The translations under genes and the position numbers were made by a program. Positions 42,447 to 49,306 of a stretch of DNA of 64,000 nt are shown piece by piece (the stretch's first letter is position 1; each line of letters starts with the position of its first letter). The DNA is from Amorphoplanes digitatis (GTDB taxonomy: Bacteria; Actinomycetota; Actinomycetes; Mycobacteriales; Micromonosporaceae). The notes under the pieces are model-generated. The model searched no databases, had not been told where the DNA came from, and saw only the letters and a program-made list of their open reading frames with translations. The stretch covers positions 8,054,501 to 8,118,500 of the forward strand of contig NZ_JACHNH010000001.1 of assembly GCF_014205335.1 (NCBI RefSeq), written 5' to 3'.

Positions 42447-44210
42447 ATGAGCGACATTGAGAACAACGAAACAGAGCCGGCCCTGGTCCCGGTGCTCACC
42501 CGCGCGCCCGTGCGCGCAGACAGCCCCACCTTCGCCGAGCTCGGCGTCCGCGCCGAGACCGTCGAGGCGCTCGCCGCCGCCGGCATCACCCGCGCGTTCG
42601 CGATCCAGGAGTACGCCCTCCCCATCGCCCTGCGCGGCACCGACCTGATCGGCCAGGCGCCCACCGGCACCGGCAAGACCCTCGGCTTCGGCCTGCCCCT
42701 GCTCGAGCGGGTGCTCGCGCCCAGCGAGGGCGCCGACGGGCAGCCGCAGGCGCTCATCGTCGTACCGACCCGCGAGCTCGGCCTCCAGGTCGCCCGTGAC
42801 CTGGCCGCCGCGGGCAGCACCCGCGGCGTCCGCGTGCTGCCGATCTACGGCGGTGTCGCCTACGAGCCGCAGGTCGAGACCCTGAAGAAGGGCATCGAGA
42901 TCCTGGTCGGCACCCCCGGCCGCCTGCTCGACCTGGCCAAGCAGAAGCACCTGAAGCTCAGCTCGATCAAGGCCCTGGTGCTGGACGAGGCCGACCGGAT
43001 GCTCGACCTCGGCTTCCTCGAGGACGTCGAGAAGATCCTGGCCATGCTCCCCGAGCAGCGCCAGACGATGCTCTTCTCGGCGACGATGCCGGACCCGATC
43101 GTCGCGCTGAGCCGCCGCTTCCTGCACCACCCGGTGACCATCCACGCCGGCCACACCTCGGAGAGCGGCCCGTCGCCGCTGACCAAGCAGGTCGTCTACC
43201 GCACCCACCCGCTGAACAAGCTGGAGATGGTCGCCCGCATCCTCCAGGCCCGCGAGCGCGGCCTGACCATGATCTTCACGCGGACCAAGCGGGCCGCGGA
43301 CCGGGTCGCCGAGGATCTCGACTTCCGCGGGTTCGCGGTGGCCGCGGTGCACGGGGACCTGGGACAGGGCGCGCGCGAGCGTGCACTGCGCGCGTTCCGC
43401 TCCGGGAAGATCGACGTGCTGGTGGCCACCGACGTCGCCGCGCGCGGCCTGGACGTCTCCGGCGTCACCCACGTCATCAACTACGACTGCCCGGAGGACC
43501 CGGACACCTACACGCACCGCATCGGCCGCACCGGCCGCGCGGGCGCGACGGGCGTCGCGGTGACCTTCGTGGACTGGGAGGACATGCCGCGCTGGGTGCT
43601 CATCGACAAGTCGATGGGCCTCAACATGCCGCAGCCCCCGGAGACCTACCACACCTCCGAGGCGCTCTACTCCGACCTGGACATCCCGACCGACGTCTCC
43701 GGCACGCTGCCGACCGCGGTGCGCACCCGGGTCGGCCTGTCGGCCGAGATCGAAGAGGACCTGGGCGGCACCCGGCGTCGCGGCAGCCGCGACGGCGGCC
43801 GTGACTCGGCCCGCGGCCGGGGCCGCACCGAGCGGTCCCGGGGACCGCGCCGCGACGACGCGCGCACCGAGGCCGCCGAGCCGGCGCCGACGGACGACCC
43901 GGCAGGCGACGGGCCGCGCCGGCAGCGCCGCCGGCGCCGCGGCGGCGACCCGGTGGCGGCGGGCGAGGGCACGACGACGACCCCGCTCTTCTCGGACGGC
44001 TCGGAGGCGATCTCCGCGACTTCCTCGGACGGGCCCGACGCGGCCGGCGACGACGCAGGCGATGGCCCGGGCGAGTCCGACGCGGCGGGCCGGCCGCGCC
44101 GGCGCCGTCGGCGCGGTGGCCGCGGCAACCGTGCCGCGGGCGGCTCCGCCGAGGGCGGCGATGGCGGCGAGGGCGCACCCGCCGACGTCTCCGGCGGCTC
44201 CGAGGACTGA
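42447..44210 (+). CDS. DEAD-box RNA helicase with a basic C-terminal tail
   Basis: This 587-residue helicase has the full motif set: Q-motif region (FAELGVRAETVEALAAAG), motif I PTGTGKT, Ia PTRELGLQ, motif II VLDEADRMLDLGF, motif III SATMPD, IV-V VLVATDVAARGLD, VI HRIGRTGRAG. The final 150 residues are unrelated, Arg/Gly/Asp/Glu-rich (RRRGSRDGGRDSARGRGR type), a typical RNA-binding extension. It unwinds structured RNA, often in ribosome assembly or cold shock. Confidence 0.95.
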   Translation: MSDIENNETEPALVPVLTRAPVRADSPTFAELGVRAETVEALAAAGITRAFAIQEYALPIALRGTDLIGQAPTGTGKTLGFGLPLLERVLAPSEGADGQPQALIVVPTRELGLQVARDLAAAGSTRGVRVLPIYGGVAYEPQVETLKKGIEILVGTPGRLLDLAKQKHLKLSSIKALVLDEADRMLDLGFLEDVEKILAMLPEQRQTMLFSATMPDPIVALSRRFLHHPVTIHAGHTSESGPSPLTKQVVYRTHPLNKLEMVARILQARERGLTMIFTRTKRAADRVAEDLDFRGFAVAAVHGDLGQGARERALRAFRSGKIDVLVATDVAARGLDVSGVTHVINYDCPEDPDTYTHRIGRTGRAGATGVAVTFVDWEDMPRWVLIDKSMGLNMPQPPETYHTSEALYSDLDIPTDVSGTLPTAVRTRVGLSAEIEEDLGGTRRRGSRDGGRDSARGRGRTERSRGPRRDDARTEAAEPAPTDDPAGDGPRRQRRRRRGGDPVAAGEGTTTTPLFSDGSEAISATSSDGPDAAGDDAGDGPGESDAAGRPRRRRRRGGRGNRAAGGSAEGGDGGEGAPADVSGGSED

Positions 44211-44516
44211 CACCCGCTCCGGGCGTGCCCGGCGGGATCACCCGTCGGGCATTCCCGTTGCCGAGTGTTCGGACCGACAGCCGCGGGGCCGGCCTTTTCA
44301 CGAGGCGGCGCTGACCCCACCGGTCAGCCCCAGGACACAGCCTTTCACCGTGACCGGGGCGGCATTCCCGGCGGCGGTCGACGGCTCGGACACCGTCGGG
44401 CCGGGTCAAGCTCAGAGCGAGCCGTGGTCCGGCTCAGAGCGAGCCGTGGTCCGGCTAGAACCGGCGGGCCCGGCTCAGAGCCGCTCAGAGCGGGCCGTGG
44501 TCCGGCTCAGTGCCGC
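44211..44516. other. Gene-free stretch with a short tandem repeat
   Basis: The 306 bases between the helicase and the DUF2470 gene hold no convincing gene. From 44410 a 22-base unit repeats (see the repeat entry). GC-rich imperfect hairpins occur near 44216-44260 and may end the helicase transcript. Confidence 0.5.
44410..44504. repeat. 22-base tandem repeat GCTCAGAGCGAGCCGTGGTC/CG
   Basis: Two perfect adjacent copies (44410-44431 and 44432-44453) are followed by a degenerate copy and a third near-perfect one (44483-44504), with further half-copies (GCTCAGTGC) at 44505-44523 that run to the stop of the DUF2470 gene. No coding role is likely. It may be a recent local expansion. Confidence 0.8.
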
Positions 44517-44810
44517 TCAGTGCGTCGGATCCAGGCCGAGGGCGGCGCAGGCGCGCCGGTACATGCTTACCGCCTCCAGGCGGACCTGGCGGCGCTCGGT
44601 CAGGTGCTCGCTGAACGGGATGCGTACCGGGACCGCGATGCCGTTCACCGTCGCGTCGAAGTCCATCCCGTCGGCGTCCATACCCGACATCCGGGCCGCG
44701 CTCGCGGCCTCGATGCCGCCCAGGCCACGGACGATCAGCACGTTGTCGTCGGCGTGGTCGTCGTTCATGTGGCGGGCGATCTGCGCCACCACCTCCGGGG
44801 TGAAGGTCAT
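44517..44810 (-). CDS. DUF2470 domain protein (HugZ-like heme-binding tail domain)
   Basis: This 97-residue protein is a stand-alone DUF2470, a domain found at the C-terminus of HugZ-type heme-degrading proteins. It shows VVAQIARHMNDDHADDNVLI, with the conserved H-M-N-x-D-H, and RIPFSEHLTERRQVRLEAV. It sits directly after the heme oxygenase gene with a four-base overlap (ATGA), so it should help heme binding or iron release. Expression is expected to follow iron via the box at 45468. Confidence 0.92.
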   Translation of the reverse strand: MTFTPEVVAQIARHMNDDHADDNVLIVRGLGGIEAASAARMSGMDADGMDFDATVNGIAVPVRIPFSEHLTERRQVRLEAVSMYRRACAALGLDPTH

Positions 44811-45451
44811 TGCCAGCGCTCCTTCAGCTCACGCAGCACCGCGATGTTCAGCCGATAGGCCTCGGCAACCTCGGCGAGGAAGTTCTCCTCATCGTCGGGG
44901 GTGAATGCGACCTGGTCGAGCAATTCGCGGTAACGGGTGCGGAAGGCCGGCGGCGAGACGCCCTCGAAGACGAAGAACCGGTGGCCCGCGCCGTCGAGGC
45001 CGTACGCCTTGGCGATCGCCGGGCCCAGGTACTGCCCGCCCGAGAGGTCGCCCAGGTACCGGGTGTAGTGGTGCGCGATGAAGGCCCACGGGCGATCGAA
45101 GGACACCGCGCGCAGCCGGGCGCAGTACTCCGAGGTCGCGGGGAGCGGCGTGCGCCGCGGCCGCGGGCCGAGCAGGGTCTCCAGGTCGTCCGTCAGCGCC
45201 GGCAGCCGGGTCAGCTCGGGGAAGACGAAGGCGCCGGCGACCGGATCGTCGGCCATCACGGCGGCCGCCTGTTCGAGCGACTCGTAGATGAACCAGTGCT
45301 GCGCGGCCAGGTCGGCGTAGGCCAGCCTCGGCAGGCGGCCCGCGGCCAGGGCGTCGAGGAAGCCGCTGCCCTGCGCCGCGTCATGATCCATCCGCGTTCC
45401 GGCACGCAGCCGGACGGAGAGCGCCTCCGTGGGCGGGTCGGCCAACGTCAT
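44807..45451 (-). CDS. Biliverdin-producing heme oxygenase
   Basis: This 214-residue enzyme cleaves heme to biliverdin, CO and iron. The distal-helix signature HHYTRYLGDLSGGQYL is unmistakable, with AFIAHHY before it, and the proximal His should be His23 (TRMDHDAAQ). GGAGG precedes ATG 45451. An IdeR/DtxR-type box lies just upstream, so iron limitation should derepress it, as with the corynebacterial hmuO. It is translationally coupled to the DUF2470 gene. Confidence 0.95.
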   Translation of the reverse strand: MTLADPPTEALSVRLRAGTRMDHDAAQGSGFLDALAAGRLPRLAYADLAAQHWFIYESLEQAAAVMADDPVAGAFVFPELTRLPALTDDLETLLGPRPRRTPLPATSEYCARLRAVSFDRPWAFIAHHYTRYLGDLSGGQYLGPAIAKAYGLDGAGHRFFVFEGVSPPAFRTRYRELLDQVAFTPDDEENFLAEVAEAYRLNIAVLRELKERWQ

Positions 45452-45467
45452 CGCAGCACCTCCGGTT

Positions 45468-45488
45468 TAGTTAGGTAAGCCTAACAAA
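45468..45488. promoter_or_regulatory. IdeR/DtxR-type iron box
   Basis: The core GTTAGGTAAGCCTAAC (45470-45485) is an inverted repeat, six bases per arm with a four-base centre, and closely matches the IdeR consensus core TTAGGTTAGGCTAACCTAA over most of its length. It lies 17 bases upstream of the heme oxygenase start, and 52 bases before the divergent methyltransferase gene. Confidence 0.8.
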
Positions 45489-45536
45489 CCGGCCCGGCTT
45501 TGTGGATCATCAATTTCGGCGGGGCAGAATGGTGGG

Positions 45537-46673
45537 ATGCCCCAACCACTGGACGCCGTCCTCGCCGAGGTGCGTGGCCTGCTGCTCGACCCCGCCCTCA
45601 CGCGCGCGGTCGCGGCCGGCAAGCGCCGCGGCCACACACCCTCGGTCAACCGGGCCGAGCTCCGGCCGGTCGCGCTCAAGGGCGGGAACCGGTTGCAGAT
45701 CGTCACCGATGACGGCTCCCGGCCGTACACCCGCAACGTCGCTCCCGGCGCCGAGGCGGCGGCCGCGATCGACGCCCTGCTCGCGGAGCCGTTCGGAAAC
45801 TGGCACGTGGAGACGGCCGAGACCACGGTGCAGGTGCGGATCACGAAGAAGGGTGACGCGCAGGTGCACCGGGCCGCGACCGCCGGGCCCGCGACCACCC
45901 AGGGTCACGACCGGGCCAAGCAGTGGCTGCTGGATCCCGGTGACCCGCTCTTCACGGTGGTGGGCGGGACGGCCGCCAAGCGGCGGCAGGTCGACGCCTT
46001 CCTGCGCGCGCTGGCGGCGACGCTGCCCGACGAGCTGCCGGACCTGCTGAGGGTCGTCGACCTGGGTTGCGGAAACGCCTACCTGACCTTCGCGGCGTAC
46101 CGCTACCTGGCGGACCGCGGCGTGCGGGTCCGGGTCGTCGGCGTCGACGTGCGCGAGGATCAGCGGGTGCGCAACTCGGCCGTCGCCGAGCGGCTGGGCT
46201 GCGGGGACGCGGTGACGTTCGTCGCCGGCACGATCGAGGACGCCGTCGTCGACGAGGCGCCCGACCTGGTGCTGGCCCTGCACGCCTGCGACACCGCGAC
46301 GGATCAGGCGCTGGCCCGGGCGGTGAGCTGGGGCGCCCGGTGGGTGCTGGCAGCGCCCTGCTGCCACCACGACATCGCCGCGCAGCTCAAGGGCAACCCG
46401 GCCCCGCCGCCGTACGGTGAGATCGTCCGCCACGCGATCCTGCGTGAGCGCTTCGCGGACGTGCTCACCGACTCGCTGCGCTCGGCCCTGCTGCGCCTGC
46501 GCGGCTACCGGGTGGAGGTCGTGGAGTTCGTGGACTCGGCGCACACGCCGCGCAATCTGTTGCTGCGGGCCAGGCTGACCGGCGCGGCGCCGGCCGAGGG
46601 TCAGCGCGCCGAGTACGACGCGCTGACCGCTCAGTGGGGCGTGACGCCGGCGCTGGAGAAGCTGCTCACCTGA
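45537..46673 (+). CDS. Class I SAM-dependent methyltransferase (COG0500-like)
   Basis: This 378-residue protein has an N-terminal domain of unknown fold (residues 1-170) and a methyltransferase domain with the SAM loop VVDLGCGNAYLTFAAYRYL, VGVDVREDQRVRN, LVLALHACDTATDQALARA and the APCCHHDI motif with paired Cys, features of GSTCD-like methyltransferases. The C-terminal half resembles Methyltransf_25/COG0500 proteins thought to act on RNA. The target is unknown. Its end overlaps the convergent metal-operon gene by eight bases. Confidence 0.85.
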   Translation: MPQPLDAVLAEVRGLLLDPALTRAVAAGKRRGHTPSVNRAELRPVALKGGNRLQIVTDDGSRPYTRNVAPGAEAAAAIDALLAEPFGNWHVETAETTVQVRITKKGDAQVHRAATAGPATTQGHDRAKQWLLDPGDPLFTVVGGTAAKRRQVDAFLRALAATLPDELPDLLRVVDLGCGNAYLTFAAYRYLADRGVRVRVVGVDVREDQRVRNSAVAERLGCGDAVTFVAGTIEDAVVDEAPDLVLALHACDTATDQALARAVSWGARWVLAAPCCHHDIAAQLKGNPAPPPYGEIVRHAILRERFADVLTDSLRSALLRLRGYRVEVVEFVDSAHTPRNLLLRARLTGAAPAEGQRAEYDALTAQWGVTPALEKLLT

Positions 46674-47676
46674 CGACGGTGGTGAACGCAGCGGTGTGCA
46701 CCCGGCCCGCCACCTGGAAGTCGAAGAACATCCGGTAGCGGCCGGGGCCCGGCGCGGTGAGCCAGAACCTGACGGCCCCGTCGACGAGCCGCGGCTCCGG
46801 GTGCACGTGCACGTAGCCGACGTCGCCCTCGCGGAACACCACCAGGTGCCCGAAGGCGCCCAGGTAGGGCTCCAGCGCGGCGGCTCCGCCGCCCGGCCCG
46901 GTCACCGTCATGAGCAGCGGCTGGGTGACGCCCGTCTGCGGCTGCCCCGCGTACGAGATGGTGAAGCCGTCGGTGGTCGCCCGGGTCGCGGGCGCGGGAA
47001 GCGCGACCGGGGTGAAGTTGCCGGCGACCGTGAGGTCGACGCCGAGCGTGACCGGGGTCTGCCGGCCGCCGACGATCGCGGTGAAGTCGGCGATCGCCCG
47101 GTAGCTTCCCGGCGCCGCAAGGGTGAGGTCGATGCTCCAGGTGCCGTCGGGCGCCATGGCCGGGTGCAGGTGCTGGAACCCGCTGAGATCCCGGCGCACG
47201 ACGACGAGGTGCAGCGCCTTGTCGTGCACCACGGCGTACGTGGTGACGGGCGCGCCGGCCGCGACGATCCGGAAGCGGAACGGCTGCCGCCGCCCGGCCT
47301 GGAACGCGGTCGTCGCGGGCGTGAGGGTGAGGCCGGAGGCGGTGACCGCGAGGCCGCCGACGGCCTCGGCGGTGGGCGCCCCGCCCGCGACATCGGTGAC
47401 CGTGCCGTCCGCGTTGTGCACGTGCGGCGGCGCGCCGGTGTCGTCGTGCGGCGTGGGGCCGGCGGCAGCGGGCGGCGCGGCGTCGTGGCCGTGGCCGGCG
47501 GTGGCCGCCGGGACGGGGACGGGCGCGGCCGCCGCCCGCTCGACGGAGTTGTTGAGGCGGCCGATGCCGTAGCCCGCGAAGAGGACCACCACGAGGAGCG
47601 CGCCGAACGCGGCGAGGCGGAAGGCCACGCGCTCGGATCGCGGCTCCCGGGGCGCCTGCTCGAGCGTGTCAGGCAT
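46666..47676 (-). CDS. Membrane-anchored His-rich protein in the copper operon
   Basis: This 336-residue protein has one N-terminal membrane segment (residues 19-41) and a long extracytoplasmic part with His clusters (GHGHDAAPP, GPTPHDD, PPHVHNADG, GFQHLHPAM, GYVHVHPEP). The beta-rich remainder has two Ig- or FixH/YtkA-like domains. The His-rich segments and the place after copZ point to copper binding at the outer membrane face. Its start overlaps the copZ stop by eight bases. No cupredoxin motif is seen. Confidence 0.7.
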   Translation of the reverse strand: MPDTLEQAPREPRSERVAFRLAAFGALLVVVLFAGYGIGRLNNSVERAAAAPVPVPAATAGHGHDAAPPAAAGPTPHDDTGAPPHVHNADGTVTDVAGGAPTAEAVGGLAVTASGLTLTPATTAFQAGRRQPFRFRIVAAGAPVTTYAVVHDKALHLVVVRRDLSGFQHLHPAMAPDGTWSIDLTLAAPGSYRAIADFTAIVGGRQTPVTLGVDLTVAGNFTPVALPAPATRATTDGFTISYAGQPQTGVTQPLLMTVTGPGGGAAALEPYLGAFGHLVVFREGDVGYVHVHPEPRLVDGAVRFWLTAPGPGRYRMFFDFQVAGRVHTAAFTTVVR

Positions 47677-47881
47677 CGGCGAGCTCGTAGCCGGCCTCGT
47701 CGACCGCGGTGCGCACCGCGTCGTCGGTCAGCGGGGCCTCGCTGGTCACGGTGACGGCACCGGATCCGAGATCGACCTGGACGCTCGTCACGCCGGGCAG
47801 CTCGGCGATCTCGCTGGTGACGGCCTGGACGCAGTGCGTGCAGGTCATCCCGGTCACGGTGTATGTGGTGGTGACTGGCAT
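47669..47881 (-). CDS. copZ: Copper chaperone CopZ (heavy-metal-associated domain)
   Basis: This 70-residue HMA protein has the metal site GMTCTHCVQAV (Cys14 and Cys17) and the ferredoxin-like layout V-x-V-D-L-G-S-G-A-V-T-V of the family, with the end DEAGYEL typical of Gly-Tyr in this fold. It should carry Cu(I) to a transporter or to the His-rich protein. It lies between csoR (20-base gap) and the His-rich gene. Confidence 0.93.
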   Translation of the reverse strand: MPVTTTYTVTGMTCTHCVQAVTSEIAELPGVTSVQVDLGSGAVTVTSEAPLTDDAVRTAVDEAGYELADA

Positions 47882-47901
47882 TGCTCTTCCTCCGGCGTTG
47901 C

Positions 47902-48204
47902 TCAGGAACGGACCAGGCGGGCGATGGCGTCCGACGCCTCTTTGACCTTGGCGGTCGGATCGCCGGCGCGCGCGGCGTCGACGACGCAGTGCGCCAGGTG
48001 GTCCTCGAGCAGGCCGACGGCGACGGCCTGCAGGGCACTCTTGGCGGCGGAGATCTGAGTGAGGACGTCGATGCAGTAAGTGTCCTCGTCGACCATCCGT
48101 TGCAGCCCCCGGATCTGGCCCTCGATGCGCCGCAGGCGGCCGAGCAGCGCGGCCTTGTCGCCCGAGTAGCCGTGCGGGCCGGGATGTTCGTGGTCGGTGG
48201 TCAT
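47902..48204 (-). CDS. csoR: CsoR-family copper-sensing repressor
   Basis: This 100-residue repressor has the family layout of three helices with Cu(I)-binding residues Cys44 (DTYCIDVLTQ), His69 and Cys73 (LLEDHLAHCVVDA) in the C-x(n)-H-x3-C pattern. The helix LLGRLRRIEGQIRGLQRMV is typical. It represses its own operon and releases DNA when copper binds. ATG 48204 is preferred over longer in-frame starts. A palindromic site lies directly upstream at 48215-48231. Confidence 0.92.
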   Translation of the reverse strand: MTTDHEHPGPHGYSGDKAALLGRLRRIEGQIRGLQRMVDEDTYCIDVLTQISAAKSALQAVAVGLLEDHLAHCVVDAARAGDPTAKVKEASDAIARLVRS

Positions 48205-48214
48205 GACCGCCAGC

Positions 48215-48231
48215 ATACCCCCCACCCGTAT
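48215..48231. promoter_or_regulatory. Candidate CsoR operator
   Basis: ATACCCCCCACCCGTAT is an inverted repeat with four matching terminal bases and C-rich arms, placed 11 bases before the csoR start. CsoR sites in actinobacteria have this C/G-tract-rich palindrome form with T-A ends. The right arm is weaker than the left. Confidence 0.5.
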
Positions 48232-48242
48232 TGAAGCCGGCG

Positions 48243-48258
48243 AGCCACGCGCGTGGCT
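48243..48258. promoter_or_regulatory. Short palindrome with T-rich tail upstream of the NlpC gene
   Basis: AGCCACGCGCGTGGCT is a perfect 16-base palindrome followed by TTTATTCCTTTTGT, which looks like a terminator on the plus strand but lies within the divergent promoter region between csoR and the NlpC/P60 gene. It could be an operator, an attenuator or a stem in the 5' leader. Confidence 0.4.
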
Positions 48259-48287
48259 TTTATTCCTTTTGTCTCGTTAAGGGTTCT

Positions 48288-49265
48288 GTGTCGTTTACCC
48301 TGACCGCCCAGAAGATCATTGTCGCGCTCCTGCCGGTGCTGCTGCTCGCGGGTCTCGCCCCCGAAGCCGCGCACGGAGTCGACCGCCCCACCGCCGCCGA
48401 GCTGGACAACCGGATCGGGGCGGCGGCCCGGAAGCTCGAGGTGATGGTCGAGCGGTACAACGACGCGCGGGAGGACCTGCACGCCACCAGGATGCAGACC
48501 AAGCACCTGGGTGGTCAGCTCGGCCCGATGACGCGCGACCTGGCGCGGCGGCAGAAGCTGATGGGCGGGCTGGTCTCGCGGACCTACCAGCGCACCCGCA
48601 GCGGCCCGACGATCGCGCTCTTCGCGGCCGACGAGCCGCACATGTTCGTGGACAAGCTGCTCGTGCTGCACCAGCTCGCCACCGAGGAGCAGCGGGCCGC
48701 CACCGAGCTGCGCGAGGCCAGGACCAGGGTCTTCAAGACCCGCAAGATGCTCAACGCGCTCGCGGATCAGCAGCGCCGGCAGCAGCTGCGCCTGCGCGTG
48801 GGGCAGGCGACGGTCGAGGGCGAGATCGCGGCCCTCAAGCAGATGCGGGCGATCGCCTACGCCGGCGGGTCCCGGTTCGGCCCCGACGAGAACATTCCGA
48901 TGCCGGAGTTCATCCCGGGACGCGCGGGCAGGGCGGTGGCGTTCGCGTTCGGTCAGCTCGGCAAGCCCTACCGGTGGGGCGCGGCGGGGCCGAACTCCTA
49001 CGACTGCTCGGGGCTGACCCTGGCGGCCTGGGACGCGGCCGGGGTGGGGCTGCCGCACAACGCCGCGCGGCAGTACCGCGCCGTGACGCACGTGAGCAGA
49101 TCCGACCTGCGGCCGGGCGATCTGGTGTTCTTCTACGGCCCGATCAGCCACGTCGGCGTCTACATCGGCAGCGACAAGATGATCCACTCACCGGAGTACG
49201 GCGAGAACGTCCGCGTCTCCAGCATCGACACCCAGCCCATCCACGGATTCGGCCGCCCGACCTGA
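48288..49265 (+). CDS. Secreted NlpC/P60 peptidoglycan endopeptidase
   Basis: This 325-residue cell-wall hydrolase has a signal peptide (residues 1-29), a long helical coiled-coil (35-190) and a C-terminal NlpC/P60 domain (about 212-325) with catalytic Cys240 (SYDCSGLTLAAWDAAG), His288 (SHVGVYIG) and His300. It should cut stem peptides (D-Glu to diaminopimelate) of peptidoglycan, as RipA does. GTG 48288 is chosen because it gives a clean signal peptide; AAGGG lies just upstream. Coiled-coil and catalytic parts suggest auto-inhibition. Confidence 0.93.
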   Translation: MSFTLTAQKIIVALLPVLLLAGLAPEAAHGVDRPTAAELDNRIGAAARKLEVMVERYNDAREDLHATRMQTKHLGGQLGPMTRDLARRQKLMGGLVSRTYQRTRSGPTIALFAADEPHMFVDKLLVLHQLATEEQRAATELREARTRVFKTRKMLNALADQQRRQQLRLRVGQATVEGEIAALKQMRAIAYAGGSRFGPDENIPMPEFIPGRAGRAVAFAFGQLGKPYRWGAAGPNSYDCSGLTLAAWDAAGVGLPHNAARQYRAVTHVSRSDLRPGDLVFFYGPISHVGVYIGSDKMIHSPEYGENVRVSSIDTQPIHGFGRPT

Positions 49266-49306
49266 CCGCGACCACCACGCCACAAGCCTCACCCGGCCGG
49301 TGGGCC

